A DNA stretch of 64,000 nt, from positions 25,475 through 89,474 of the forward strand of contig CAJTYM010000010.1 in the NCBI GenBank assembly GCA_910583835.1. Direction: 5' to 3'. Shown piece by piece: positions 7,843 through 15,869 of the stretch. Numbering within the stretch: the stretch's first letter is position 1; every line of letters begins with the position of its first letter. Below the pieces are notes generated by a model. The model was not told the origin of the DNA, did no database searches, and worked only from the letters and a program-made list of their open reading frames with translations. The position numbers and the translations under genes were made by a program. This DNA comes from an uncultured Lachnospiraceae bacterium (GTDB lineage: Bacteria > Bacillota > Clostridia > Lachnospirales > Lachnospiraceae).

Positions 7843-8148
7843 ATGTACGCAATTATAGCAACTGGTGGTAAGCAGTACAAAGTATCCGAAGGCGATATCA
7901 TTACCATTGAAAAGCTTGGTCTTGAAGCTGGTGAGAAAGTTACTTTTGATAACGTGTTGGCAGTTAGCGCTGATTCTCTGAAAGTCGGAGATGACGTAGC
8001 GAATGCAACTGTTGAAGCTTCTGTCGTTGAGAATGGCAGAGGTAAGAAAATTATCGTGTATAAGTACAAGAGAAAAACCGGCTATCATAAGAAGAACGGT
8101 CACAGACAGTCCTTCACCAAGGTTAAAATTGAAAAGATTAATGGCTAA
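7843..8148 (+). CDS. rplU: 50S ribosomal protein L21
   Basis: 101 residues, the normal L21 length. The N-terminus MYAIIATGGKQYKV and the C-terminal KRKTGYHKKNGHRQSFTKVK are diagnostic. L21 binds 23S rRNA domains and is needed for 50S assembly. ATG at 7843 follows a strong AGGAGGTG. It is the first gene of the rplU-prp-rpmA unit, behind a consensus promoter and leader. Nothing unusual is seen. Confidence 0.98.
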   Translation: MYAIIATGGKQYKVSEGDIITIEKLGLEAGEKVTFDNVLAVSADSLKVGDDVANATVEASVVENGRGKKIIVYKYKRKTGYHKKNGHRQSFTKVKIEKING

Positions 8149-8165
8149 TTGATACGGAAATTGTT

Positions 8166-8495
8166 ATGATTCAGGTAACGATTTTTAAAAATCAAGCGAA
8201 GGAGTATACAGCATTCCATTGTATCGGACATGCAGAATATGCCGATGCGGGAGAGGATATCGTATGTGCTGCAGTCTCTGTACTTGTTATCAATACTATC
8301 AATTCTGTGGAACATTTCGTTCATGATGAATATGATTTGGTGACAGAGCAAGAGAGCGGTCTTATTGAATTCTCTTTAAAAAATGGATATTCGAAGGAAT
8401 CTCTGCTGTTAATCCAATCATTGGTTTTAGGCTTACAAGGAATACAAGAAAATTACGGAACTGAATATATGACGCTTATATTCAAGGAGGTGTAA
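8166..8495 (+). CDS. prp: Ribosomal-processing cysteine protease Prp
   Basis: 109 residues. The catalytic residues are visible in GHAEYADAGEDIVCAAVS: His of GHAEY and Cys of IVCAAVS. Prp removes the short N-terminal extension of L27 in Firmicutes, a step essential where that extension exists. Its position between L21 and L27 and the extended L27 downstream agree with this role. The start at 8166 has only a weak ribosome-binding site, which may keep expression below that of the ribosomal proteins. Confidence 0.93.
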   Translation: MIQVTIFKNQAKEYTAFHCIGHAEYADAGEDIVCAAVSVLVINTINSVEHFVHDEYDLVTEQESGLIEFSLKNGYSKESLLLIQSLVLGLQGIQENYGTEYMTLIFKEV

Positions 8496-8500
8496 GAGAC

Positions 8501-8791
8501 ATGTTGAATATGAACCTTCAATTTTTTGCTCATAAGAAGGGAGTTGGCTCTACCAAGAATGGTAGAGATTCCGAATCCAAGAGACTGGGCGCAAAGAGAG
8601 CTGACGGACAATTTGTGAAGGCAGGAAATATTTTGTACAGGCAGCGCGGTACAAAGATTCATCCGGGTACAAATGTGGGAATCGGCGGCGATGACACTTT
8701 ATATGCTAAGGTAGATGGTGTGCTGAGATTTGAAAGAAAAGGAAGAAGCAAAAAACAGGCTTCTGTATATCCGGTAGCAAGCAACGAATAA
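8501..8791 (+). CDS. rpmA: 50S ribosomal protein L27 with Prp-cleaved N-terminal extension
   Basis: 96 residues behind AAGGAGGTG. The N-terminus MLNMNLQFF precedes AHKKGVGSTKNGRDSESKRLG. Firmicute L27 is known to be cut between the Phe and Ala by Prp to expose the mature end that reaches the peptidyl-transferase centre. The cleavage motif LNMNLQFF-AHKKG is intact. The gene begins six bases after prp and is followed by overlapping hairpins before obg. Confidence 0.98.
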   Translation: MLNMNLQFFAHKKGVGSTKNGRDSESKRLGAKRADGQFVKAGNILYRQRGTKIHPGTNVGIGGDDTLYAKVDGVLRFERKGRSKKQASVYPVASNE

Positions 8792-8811
8792 GACTGTATT
8801 CAATACGACTG

Positions 8812-8845
8812 ATAGACTCGACTGAATAGCCGGGTCTATTCTTTT
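8812..8845 (+). terminator. Hairpin and T-run between rpmA and obg (terminator or attenuator)
   Basis: ATAGAC (8812-8817) pairs with GTCTAT (8834-8839), and alternatively GAATAG (8824-8829) with CTATTC (8836-8841); TTTT follows at 8842-8845. The two stems are mutually exclusive. The hairpin could trim expression of obg relative to the ribosomal proteins. Confidence 0.5.
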
Positions 8846-8860
8846 CATGAGGTAAATGCA

Positions 8861-10150
8861 ATGTTTGCAGACAACGCAAGAATTATTATAAAATCAGGGA
8901 ATGGCGGCAATGGGCATGTATCTTTCCGTCGGGAAAAATATGTCCCTAACGGCGGACCGGACGGCGGAGACGGCGGGCAGGGCGGTGATTTGATTTTCCA
9001 GGTAGATGATGGCCTAAACACGCTGGCGGATTTTCGCCACAAAAGAAAATATGCTGCTCAAAATGGCGAGGAGGGCGGAAAACGCAACTGCCATGGAAAA
9101 AAGGGAGAGGACCTTATTGTAAAAGTCCCTGCCGGAACAATCATCAGAGATGCCGAAACCGACAAAGTCATTGCGGACATGTCCGGCGATAATAAAAGGC
9201 AGATTGTCCTGCACGGCGGCAAGGGCGGTCTTGGCAACCAGCACTTTGCCACTGCCACCATGCAGGCTCCCAAATATGCCCAGCCTGGACAGCCAGGCAT
9301 TGAACTGGAAGTCCGCCTGGAATTAAAGGTAATTGCAGATGTAGGCTTGGTGGGATTTCCCAACGTTGGCAAATCTACGTTATTATCCCGGGTGAGCAAT
9401 GCGCGTCCCAAAATTGCAAATTATCATTTTACCACCCTAAACCCTAATCTGGGCGTGGTAGATTTAGACGATGCTGGTGGATTTGTAATTGCAGATATTC
9501 CAGGGCTGATTGAAGGAGCTGCCGAGGGAGTCGGTCTTGGACATGATTTCCTGCGGCATATCGAGCGAACCAAGGTCATCATCCATATGGTGGATGTCGC
9601 TTCTGTAGAAGGACGTGACCCCATTGCAGATATTTATGCAATTAACAAAGAACTTGAATCTTACAATCCACAGTTAGCAAAGAAACCACAGGTGATTGCG
9701 GCAAATAAGATTGATGCTATCTATGATGAGGCCAACAGTGCGCTGCCAATCCTGAAAGAGGAGTTCGAGTCCAAAGGAATAAAAGTTTACCCCATTTCTG
9801 CCGTCAGCGGACAAGGCCTCAGAGAATTATTATACTATGTACAAGAACTGTTATCCACCATAGATGATACCCCTATAATTTATGAGCAGGAATTTAATCC
9901 GGAAATACTGTTATTCCAGGAAGAAGCTTTCACGGTGGAATATGACGAAAAAGAAAATGTGTACCTTGTGGAAGGACCTAAAATAGAGAAAATGCTGGGA
10001 TATACCAACATTGATTCTGAAAAAGGTTTTCTGTTTTTCCAAAAATTCCTCCGTGAGCAAGGAATCCTTGAAGAATTGGAAAATCTCGGCATTTCCGAAG
10101 GAGACACTGTCCGTATGTATGGATTGCAGTTTGACTACTACAAGAATTAG
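8861..10150 (+). CDS. obgE: GTPase Obg
   Basis: 429 residues. The N-terminal glycine-rich Obg fold is seen (GNGGNGHVSFRREKYVPNGGPDGGDGG). The G domain follows with G1 GFPNVGKST, G3 DIPGLIEGA and G4 NKID. A C-terminal OCT-like domain covers about residues 345-429 and ends QFDYYKN. Obg acts in late 50S assembly and, in Gram-positives, in stress and sporulation signalling. The position directly after L27 is the standard one. Start ATG 8861 follows GAGGTAA. Confidence 0.97.
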   Translation: MFADNARIIIKSGNGGNGHVSFRREKYVPNGGPDGGDGGQGGDLIFQVDDGLNTLADFRHKRKYAAQNGEEGGKRNCHGKKGEDLIVKVPAGTIIRDAETDKVIADMSGDNKRQIVLHGGKGGLGNQHFATATMQAPKYAQPGQPGIELEVRLELKVIADVGLVGFPNVGKSTLLSRVSNARPKIANYHFTTLNPNLGVVDLDDAGGFVIADIPGLIEGAAEGVGLGHDFLRHIERTKVIIHMVDVASVEGRDPIADIYAINKELESYNPQLAKKPQVIAANKIDAIYDEANSALPILKEEFESKGIKVYPISAVSGQGLRELLYYVQELLSTIDDTPIIYEQEFNPEILLFQEEAFTVEYDEKENVYLVEGPKIEKMLGYTNIDSEKGFLFFQKFLREQGILEELENLGISEGDTVRMYGLQFDYYKN

Positions 10151-10172
10151 AAGAAAAGAAAGGAAAAAAGTT

Positions 10173-10463
10173 ATGACAAGCAAACAGCGTGCTTATTTAA
10201 AAAGCCTTGCCAACAATATCAATCCTATTTTCCAGGTGGGAAAGGCAAGCATTACGCCAGAAATTGTAATCGCAGTGGATGAAGCGCTTGAAAAACGAGA
10301 AATCATCAAGATTTCCGTCTTGAAAAATTGTTTTGATGACCCCAATGAACTGGCTGATACAATTGCTGGCAGGACACGTTCCCAGGTCGTGCATGTAGTC
10401 GGAAAAAAGATTGTACTATACCGACCATCAGAGAAAAATCCCAAAATCCAGCTACCCCGATAA
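10173..10463 (+). CDS. yhbY: YhbY-type CRM-domain RNA-binding protein
   Basis: 96 residues from ATG 10173 (MTSKQRAYLKSLANNINPIF). The CRM fold signature is visible in VGKASITPEIV, ALEKREIIKISVLKN and GKKIVLYR. YhbY associates with pre-50S ribosomal particles. It lies 22 bases after obg and precedes nadD, an arrangement common in Firmicutes. A longer frame starting at 10011 overlaps obg and is not credible. Confidence 0.95.
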   Translation: MTSKQRAYLKSLANNINPIFQVGKASITPEIVIAVDEALEKREIIKISVLKNCFDDPNELADTIAGRTRSQVVHVVGKKIVLYRPSEKNPKIQLPR

Positions 10464-10582
10464 GCAAACTGGTACAACGAAAATTGAATCTTTGATATAT
10501 TCACGCAGGATACAGGTGAAGGTATCAGTTATTTAACATTCGTTGTGCTAACACAAGGACTATGGAAATGGAGATTAAATAC

Positions 10583-11209
10583 ATGCAGGACAGGAACAGG
10601 AAATTGGAGAAAATTGGCATCATGGGCGGAACGTTTGACCCTATTCACAATGGACATCTGGTGATTGCTGAGAATGCGAGAGAGCAGTATGCCCTCGACC
10701 AGGTATTGTTCATTCCCACAGGGCATTCCCCTTTGAAACACAAACAGCAGATTACTTCTGGCAGCCACAGGTGTGCAATGGTCTCTATGGCAATAGCAGA
10801 TAACCCCCAGTTTGTCCTGGATGAAATTGAAGTGAATTCTCCAGAAATCAGCTATACATTCCATACAATCAACAAATTAAAGAAAAATTATATTTCTTGT
10901 GAATTATTTTTTATTTTGGGAGCAGACTCTTTATTTGATTTTGAATCCTGGAGAAACCCGGACTTAATCCTGGAAAGCTGCAGTATACTGGCAGCATATC
11001 GGAAACACCAGAGACAGGAAGAATTTTTCCGCCATATTGCATACCTGAATGAAAAGCATCCAGGAAAATTCCACCCTCTGGACACGCCGAATCTGGAAGT
11101 ATCCTCGCAAGAAATACGCCAAAGAGTGCGACATGGGCAAACGATTCGCTACCTTGTGCCTAAAACAGTAGAAACATATATTCAAGAGAACAAATTATAT
11201 ATAGATTAA
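10583..11209 (+). CDS. nadD: Nicotinate-nucleotide adenylyltransferase
   Basis: About 208 residues. GIMGGTFDPIHNGHL is the nucleotidyltransferase (T/H)xGH motif region, and the C-terminal VSSQEIRQRVRHG is the ISSTxIR-like motif. The enzyme joins nicotinate mononucleotide and ATP to deamido-NAD. ATG 10583 has GGAG nine bases upstream; an ATG at 10562 is possible but its AAGGA is only three bases away. It is followed by yqeK and rsfS, the usual nadD-yqeK-rsfS order. Confidence 0.96.
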   Translation: MQDRNRKLEKIGIMGGTFDPIHNGHLVIAENAREQYALDQVLFIPTGHSPLKHKQQITSGSHRCAMVSMAIADNPQFVLDEIEVNSPEISYTFHTINKLKKNYISCELFFILGADSLFDFESWRNPDLILESCSILAAYRKHQRQEEFFRHIAYLNEKHPGKFHPLDTPNLEVSSQEIRQRVRHGQTIRYLVPKTVETYIQENKLYID

Positions 11210-11232
11210 ATAGTTTCCGTTGGAGATTGAGC

Positions 11233-11805
11233 ATGAAACGCAAAAAAATTGAAAAAAAACTACGCAAAGAACTTGATAAAGAACGTTATGAACATACGAT
11301 GGGCGTTATGTATACAGCCGCTGCCCTGGCAATGGCACATCAATCAGATATAGAACAGGCAATGTATGCCGGACTTCTTCATGACTGTGCCAAATGCATT
11401 CCCAATGAAGACAAACTTCGATTATGTGAAAAATATCAAATTCCTGTCCGTGATTCCGAGCGCCGTTGTCCATTTTTGCTCCATGCAAAGCTGGGCGCAT
11501 ATTATGCTGAATATAACTATAAAGTCAATGACCCCATGATTCACCATGCAATTAAAGTGCATACCACAGGCGTCCCCGACATGAACACCCTAGATAAAAT
11601 TATCTATATTGCAGATTACATTGAGCCAAACCGGAAATCTGCACCAAACCTGCCGGAAATACGCAGACTGGCATTTGAAGATTTAGACAGGGCTATGCTG
11701 CAGATTTTGAGCGATACTCTGGCGTATCTCAGAGAAAAGGGGGGCGAACTGGATACCATGACCTTACAGACATATAACTATTATAAGGAATTCGTAACCC
11801 AATAA
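11233..11805 (+). CDS. yqeK: YqeK-type HD-domain hydrolase (Ap4A hydrolase family)
   Basis: 190 residues from ATG 11233 behind GGAG (an upstream TTG at 11227 is less likely). The HD-domain residues are seen in RYEHTMGVMYTA, LLHDCAKC and HHAIKVHTTG. Members of this family split diadenosine tetraphosphate into two ADP. It sits between nadD and rsfS, as in Bacillus. The C-terminal YIADYIEPNRK stretch is characteristic of the family. Confidence 0.93.
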   Translation: MKRKKIEKKLRKELDKERYEHTMGVMYTAAALAMAHQSDIEQAMYAGLLHDCAKCIPNEDKLRLCEKYQIPVRDSERRCPFLLHAKLGAYYAEYNYKVNDPMIHHAIKVHTTGVPDMNTLDKIIYIADYIEPNRKSAPNLPEIRRLAFEDLDRAMLQILSDTLAYLREKGGELDTMTLQTYNYYKEFVTQ

Positions 11806-11845
11806 ATAAAATCACAATTTAATTTAGCAAAAGGAGTTGATAAAT

Positions 11846-12199
11846 ATGGATATTTCACGTGAAATGGCAAAAACGGCTTGCCATGCATTAAATGAAAAGA
11901 AAGCTGAAGACCTGCGGGTAATAGAAATCAGCGAAATTTCTCCCCTGGCAGATTACTTTATCATCGCAACCGGTGCCAACACCAATCAGATTCAGGCAAT
12001 GGTCGATGCGGTAGAAGAAGCCTTGACCATTGCCGGATATTCACCCAGGCAAATTGAGGGAAACCGCAATTCCACTTGGATATTGATGGATTATCGTGAC
12101 ATTATCGTCCATATCTTTTCTAAAGAAGACCGTCTGTTCTACGATTTGGAAAAAATATGGACAGATGGCAAGAGAATCGAAGTGGACGAATTGGTGTAG
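11846..12199 (+). CDS. rsfS: Ribosome silencing factor RsfS
   Basis: 117 residues from ATG 11846 with AAGGAG nine bases upstream. The conserved segment ADYFIIATGANTNQIQAMVD and the C-terminal DIIVHIFSKEDRLFYDLEKIW identify RsfS, which binds L14 and blocks subunit joining when nutrients are scarce. Last gene of the yhbY-nadD-yqeK-rsfS run; a strong hairpin begins 12 bases after the stop. Confidence 0.96.
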   Translation: MDISREMAKTACHALNEKKAEDLRVIEISEISPLADYFIIATGANTNQIQAMVDAVEEALTIAGYSPRQIEGNRNSTWILMDYRDIIVHIFSKEDRLFYDLEKIWTDGKRIEVDELV

Positions 12200-12210
12200 A
12201 AATTCAAATC

Positions 12211-12351
12211 TATAGTAAGGGACAAAATAATTTGTCTCTTACTATAACCCTTTCAGGGGAGATGCACACGATTTTGTAAGGAAGATGCTGCGTTTCACGC
12301 AGCCAAAATCGGCGCAAGCGAACGACAAAAATTTTTGTTTTTGTCGTTCGC
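12211..12351. repeat. Cluster of three strong hairpins between rsfS and lexA
   Basis: Hairpin A: arms 12211-12226 and 12231-12246 (16 bases, one G-T). Hairpin B: CGATTTTG/CAAAATCG (12269-12276, 12304-12311) around GCTGCGT-TTC-ACGCAGC. Hairpin C: GCGAACGACAAAAA/TTTTTGTCGTTCGC (12318-12331, 12338-12351). They separate two converging genes, and C, which has a T-run on either strand, probably terminates transcription in both directions. Confidence 0.7.
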
Positions 12352-12410
12352 TATACATCATGGGGAAACGCCATATCAAAATAATTTGACCGTGAGTCCC
12401 TGTCAGGCGT

Positions 12411-13025
12411 TTAAAAAAAACGGAATACACCGAATACTTTGCCCAGAATAGTGCAGTCATCCACAATAATCGGGTCCATATTATCATTTTCTGGCTGCAG
12501 ACGATAATGGTCATCTTCTTTATAAAAAGTCTTCACTGTAGCAGAATCTTCAACCAGTGCCACTACCATATCCCCATCGGCTGCCGTAGTCTGTTTCTGT
12601 ACAAGAATATTATCTCCATCAAATATACCTGCATTAATCATGCTTTCACCCTTGACTTTCAGCATGAATGTCTCATCATTGGGCATATATTCAGCCGGAA
12701 TCGGAAAATAAGTCTCAATATTCTCTACTGCCAGCAATGGTTCCCCTGCAGCCACACGTCCTAGAAGAGGTACATTCACAACTTCGCGGCGACTCAGATT
12801 AAATGTATCATCAATTATCTCAATAGCTCTCGGCTTCGTCGGATCCCTACGGATATATCCGTTCTTCTCCAATGTCTCCAAATGAGAGTGGACAGAAGAA
12901 GTGGACTTTAAGTGGACTGCCTCGCAAATATCCCTGACAGAAGGTGGATATCCCCTGTTTAAAATCTCACTCTTAATATATTCCAATATCTCTTTCTGCT
13001 TATCGCTTATCTTACCATATGCCAT
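12411..13025 (-). CDS. lexA: SOS repressor LexA
   Basis: 204 residues from the ATG at 13025 behind GGGAGGT. The N-terminal winged helix is seen (KQKEILEYIKSEI, PPSVRDICEAVHLKSTSSVHSHL). The self-cleavage site is AAGEP, and the catalytic Ser (GESMINAGI) and Lys (VKTF) are present, so RecA-stimulated autocleavage should work. It is divergent from a yneA-like gene, and palindromes resembling Gram-positive LexA boxes lie between them, so both genes are probably under LexA control. An upstream hairpin TGCCAA-TTTA-TTGGCA (13046-13061) lies in its leader. Confidence 0.97.
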   Translation of the reverse strand: MAYGKISDKQKEILEYIKSEILNRGYPPSVRDICEAVHLKSTSSVHSHLETLEKNGYIRRDPTKPRAIEIIDDTFNLSRREVVNVPLLGRVAAGEPLLAVENIETYFPIPAEYMPNDETFMLKVKGESMINAGIFDGDNILVQKQTTAADGDMVVALVEDSATVKTFYKEDDHYRLQPENDNMDPIIVDDCTILGKVFGVFRFF

Positions 13026-13121
13026 AATCCTACCTCCCATGCATTTGCCAATTTATTGGCATGAATAATATATCGTATCACTATCATATCATACTTTTCC
13101 GCAAAATGCAAACACATATTC

Positions 13122-13203
13122 CGAAAATTTGTTCGGTATTTTTCTTGACAAACAGATGTTTGTGCTTTACAATAATGTAAACAAATGTTTGGAATGCATG
13201 TTC
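13122..13203. promoter_or_regulatory. LexA-box-like palindromes in the lexA-yneA intergenic region
   Basis: Four candidate sites resemble CGAACnnnnGTTCG: CGAAAATTTGTTCG (13122-13135), CAAACAGATGTTTG (13149-13162), TAAACAAATGTTTG (13178-13191) and GAATGCATGTTC (13192-13203). The second lies between the -35 and -10 of the yneA promoter, which would let LexA block it directly. Confidence 0.7.
13145..13173 (+). promoter_or_regulatory. Promoter of the yneA-like gene
   Basis: TTGACA (13145-13150), a 17-base spacer and TACAAT (13168-13173). A LexA-box-like palindrome occupies 13149-13162, within the promoter. Confidence 0.8.
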
Positions 13204-13232
13204 GGCATGATGTTTTGCGAAAGGAGGAGATT

Positions 13233-13592
13233 ATGATGATAGATAGGAGATACCAACTGGTTATACAGAGAATAATTCAGAGTTTAACAATAATCCGGCA
13301 TTTTACCATATTTGCTATTTTAGCGTTATCCGTTTGCAGCCTGATAGGCTTAGGCACACTCTTTGGCAGCAGTTCTAAAGCCTCAAATGATAACAGTTAT
13401 AAATATTATACCAGTATAGAGATTAAGAATGGGGACACGCTCTGGAATATTGCCTCCGAATACATTACAAAAGAGTATGCCAGTTTACAGGAATATGTGA
13501 CAGAGGTTAAATGTCTGAACGGAATGCAAGGAGACAGTATCCGTTCGGGACAGTTTTTAATTATTCCGTATTATTCATCGGAATTAAAATAG
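13233..13592 (+). CDS. yneA: YneA-like LysM membrane protein, SOS cell-division suppressor
   Basis: 119 residues from ATG 13233 (MMIDRRYQ) behind AAGGAGGAGA. One membrane segment lies near residues 23-44 (FTIFAILALSVCSLIGLG). A LysM domain follows (IKNGDTLWNIASEYI ... SGQFLIIPY). This architecture and the divergent position beside lexA match YneA of Bacillus, which delays division after DNA damage. The promoter carries a LexA-box-like site. Assignment rests on architecture and context more than on residue identity. Confidence 0.85.
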   Translation: MMIDRRYQLVIQRIIQSLTIIRHFTIFAILALSVCSLIGLGTLFGSSSKASNDNSYKYYTSIEIKNGDTLWNIASEYITKEYASLQEYVTEVKCLNGMQGDSIRSGQFLIIPYYSSELK

Positions 13593-13607
13593 AAATCTCA
13601 AATAGAT

Positions 13608-13678
13608 AATATTTTCCAGTATCCCCATTTTTTAATTCATAGCACCATAAGATAAAAAATGGGGATACTGAAAATATT
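13608..13678. repeat. Long near-perfect inverted repeat after yneA
   Basis: Arms 13608-13634 and 13653-13678 (core AGTATCCCCATTTTTTA / TAAAAAATGGGGATACT) pair over about 26 bases with a single bulged C and an 18-base loop. It starts 16 bases after the yneA stop and probably ends that transcript, though no clean T-run follows the second arm. Confidence 0.65.
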
Positions 13679-13748
13679 ATTGTCTTTTTTTGCAAATCAT
13701 TTTATAATAATTGCAGAAGAAAGGCATAATTGCTATGGGAGATTAGAA

Positions 13749-14459
13749 ATGTTCAAATTATTTTATGTTATATTTATGAATCTGTTTCGTGCACCTTACA
13801 TGATTCCCAAAATGAGGCATCAGGCAAACCATCCAGATAAATATTCTGAAAAGAAACGTTATGCGTTGGTTTGCCATGCAATAACACTGATGAAACGTAC
13901 TGGACGAATCCATACGAAAGTGTATGGCGAGGAAAATCTTCCCCAAGAGGGTGGATATATCATGTATCCCAATCACCAGGGCAAATACGATGCTCTAGGC
14001 ATAATGATAACCCATAAATCTCCGTGTTCTTTTGTGATGGACAAAGTTAAGTCCAAGATGATACTGGTAGATGAAATTGTAGATTTAGTGCAGGCAAAGC
14101 GTCTGGACCGCAATGATGTGCGCCAGGCAATCACTGTATTAAATGAAGTGGCAGAAGATGTGAAACGTGGAAGGAAATATATCATTTTTCCAGAAGGAGG
14201 GTATACCTTTAATAACAAAAACCAAATGGGACCATTTAAGGCAGGATGCTTTAAATGTGCATTGAAATCAAAAGCGCCGATTGTACCGGTAGCCCTGATT
14301 GATTCCTATAAAGTTTTTAACAGTTTCACATTAGGACAAGTTACTACCCAGGTACATTATTTAAAGCCATTATTTTATGAAGAATATAAGAATTTAAAGA
14401 CCATTGATATTGCCAAAGTTGTGCAGGCAAGGATAGGTGAGGTGATTGATAATATATGA
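13749..14459 (+). CDS. 1-acyl-sn-glycerol-3-phosphate acyltransferase family protein (PlsC-like)
   Basis: 236 residues from ATG 13749 (MFKLFYVIFMNLFRAPYM); the longer frame from 13659 would overlap the inverted repeat. The acyltransferase motif HxxxxD is NHQGKYDALG, and the second block is FPEGGYTFNN. Such enzymes acylate lysophosphatidate in phospholipid synthesis. A hydrophobic N-terminus suggests membrane association. The stop overlaps the dtd start by four bases (ATGA), so the two are translationally coupled. Confidence 0.88.
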   Translation: MFKLFYVIFMNLFRAPYMIPKMRHQANHPDKYSEKKRYALVCHAITLMKRTGRIHTKVYGEENLPQEGGYIMYPNHQGKYDALGIMITHKSPCSFVMDKVKSKMILVDEIVDLVQAKRLDRNDVRQAITVLNEVAEDVKRGRKYIIFPEGGYTFNNKNQMGPFKAGCFKCALKSKAPIVPVALIDSYKVFNSFTLGQVTTQVHYLKPLFYEEYKNLKTIDIAKVVQARIGEVIDNI

Positions 14460-14905
14460 GATTTCTGATTCAACGGGTAAGCCATGCTTCGGTGGAGGTA
14501 GATTCTAAAGTTATTGGTAAAATCCACAAAGGATTTCTGGTTTTTATCGGTATCAGCCAGGAAGATACAAAAGAACTTGCTGACAGAATGATTCGCAAAC
14601 TGTTGGGGATGCGGATATTCGAAGATGAAAATGGCAAGACAAATTTGTCTCTGACAGATGTTTCCGGCGAATTGTTATTAATTTCACAATTTACATTATA
14701 CGCGGATTGCAGAAAAGGCAACCGTCCCTCCTTCATTAAAGCCGGCAACCCAGAACTGGCAAATGAGCTATATGAATATATAATTTTAGAATGCCAAAAA
14801 CAAATTCCTATTGTGCAGATGGGTTCTTTTGGCGCTGACATGAAAATTTCTCTGTTAAATGATGGACCATTCACAATTATGCTGGATTCCAACGAAATCT
14901 TCTGA
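14456..14905 (+). CDS. dtd: D-aminoacyl-tRNA deacylase
   Basis: 149 residues, normal for DTD. The two substrate-binding motifs are visible: LLLISQFTLYADCRKGNRPSF and NDGPFTIMLDS (the GP motif). The enzyme hydrolyses D-amino acids mischarged on tRNA. It overlaps the acyltransferase by four bases. No gene follows on this strand for almost 1 kb. Confidence 0.96.
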   Translation: MRFLIQRVSHASVEVDSKVIGKIHKGFLVFIGISQEDTKELADRMIRKLLGMRIFEDENGKTNLSLTDVSGELLLISQFTLYADCRKGNRPSFIKAGNPELANELYEYIILECQKQIPIVQMGSFGADMKISLLNDGPFTIMLDSNEIF

Positions 14906-15014
14906 TAAAATTTTCTGGATAATTAATTATATGTTCAACTCCTGATATTGGTTTTCAACTAAAGTATTTGGAGAGGTCTGGAAACCATCCTCAGGAAAGA
15001 GAGATAGTATTGCA

Positions 15015-15054
15015 CATATCAGTTCGCGAAATGTTGATTTTACGAACTGATATG
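15015..15054. repeat. Inverted repeat between dtd and the toxin-antitoxin-like pair
   Basis: CATATCAGTTCG (15015-15026) and CGAACTGATATG (15043-15054), perfect 12-base arms with a 16-base spacer. It lies between two converging transcripts. No T-run, so termination is uncertain. Apart from this I see nothing in 14906-15114. Confidence 0.5.
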
Positions 15055-15114
15055 GCGAAATCCTTAGAATGGAAATTTCTCTATCGGCTCGCAGTTTCTG
15101 GCTATTTTAGGAAT

Positions 15115-15342
15115 TTAAGCTGCATGATTATAATCAACTACAGCGATTTCTGTCAAAATATCTTTGAACTTTTTAAGAATCATTTCAATTTTCTGAAGTG
15201 TAACACCATTTAAATATTCTTCTCCACATTGTGTACATTTTGTACAAGGTACATTTTTGATTATAATATAGCAGCCATTGTAATCTGTCATATAGGTTGT
15301 AATAGATTTTTCAACATTTCCTTTGCAAGTAAAACAATTCAT
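15115..15342 (-). CDS. YgiT-type zinc-finger protein, probable antitoxin
   Basis: 75 residues. Two zinc-ligand pairs are visible: MNCFTCKG near the start and CTKCTQCGEEY in the middle, as in the N-terminal half of MqsA/YgiT antitoxins. The usual Xre-type DNA-binding half is absent, as in the short YgiT proteins paired with DUF4258 toxins. The start overlaps the upstream stop by one base (TAATG), so the two are coupled. A toxin-antitoxin role is inferred from pairing and size. Confidence 0.8.
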   Translation of the reverse strand: MNCFTCKGNVEKSITTYMTDYNGCYIIIKNVPCTKCTQCGEEYLNGVTLQKIEMILKKFKDILTEIAVVDYNHAA

Positions 15343-15662
15343 TACACATTCTCCTTTCTGGTTTTAAAATCTTTTTCCCATTTTTTCATGTCGGGAAAAT
15401 AAGCAGTTATAATCCAGATTATTTCCATATTTGTACCAACGACAACATGTAAGCGCTGTTGGCTTGTTGAGAATCCCAAAATCAGGCAACTGGGATAAGG
15501 ATAATCTGTGGGATATTCCTCTATAATTTCTCCATTCAAAATGCAGGATAAAATATCTGCAATTGATATGCCACGTTGTTCCAGGCGCTTTGCCGCATGT
15601 AATGTGATTTCGATATTTTCTATAGAACAAATTATACGAAGTTTTTCAATATTTAAATCCAT
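15342..15662 (-). CDS. DUF4258 family protein, probable toxin
   Basis: 106 residues. The conserved features ITLHAAKRLEQRGIS and the Tyr/Pro-containing core (EYPTDYPYPSCLILG) match DUF4258, a RelE/BrnT-like fold often encoded before a YgiT zinc-finger protein. Such proteins are thought to be mRNA-cleaving toxins; activity here is unproven. AAGGGA lies upstream of the ATG. The pair lies alone between dtd and a recombinase gene, suggesting mobility. Confidence 0.78.
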   Translation of the reverse strand: MDLNIEKLRIICSIENIEITLHAAKRLEQRGISIADILSCILNGEIIEEYPTDYPYPSCLILGFSTSQQRLHVVVGTNMEIIWIITAYFPDMKKWEKDFKTRKENV

Positions 15663-15869
15663 TTATTGTTTCCCTTTACAAATGTAATATCCGCCAGAAC
15701 TTGGACATGTTTTTCTTTTGATACTTACTAATATTGTATTACGAAATGTTTTTAAGGTCAATAATTTATAATATGATAAAATTCAAAACATTCAGTCTTT
15801 ACACCTTTGTCAGGGATTGCTATAATTTTAATAAGAATCTATCATTTTTTATAGGAAGCAGGTGATTGT

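Noticed and set aside
12242..12514. 90-residue minus-strand frame overlapping the lexA 3' end
   Set aside because: It overlaps lexA in another frame and crosses the hairpin cluster; no ribosome-binding site.
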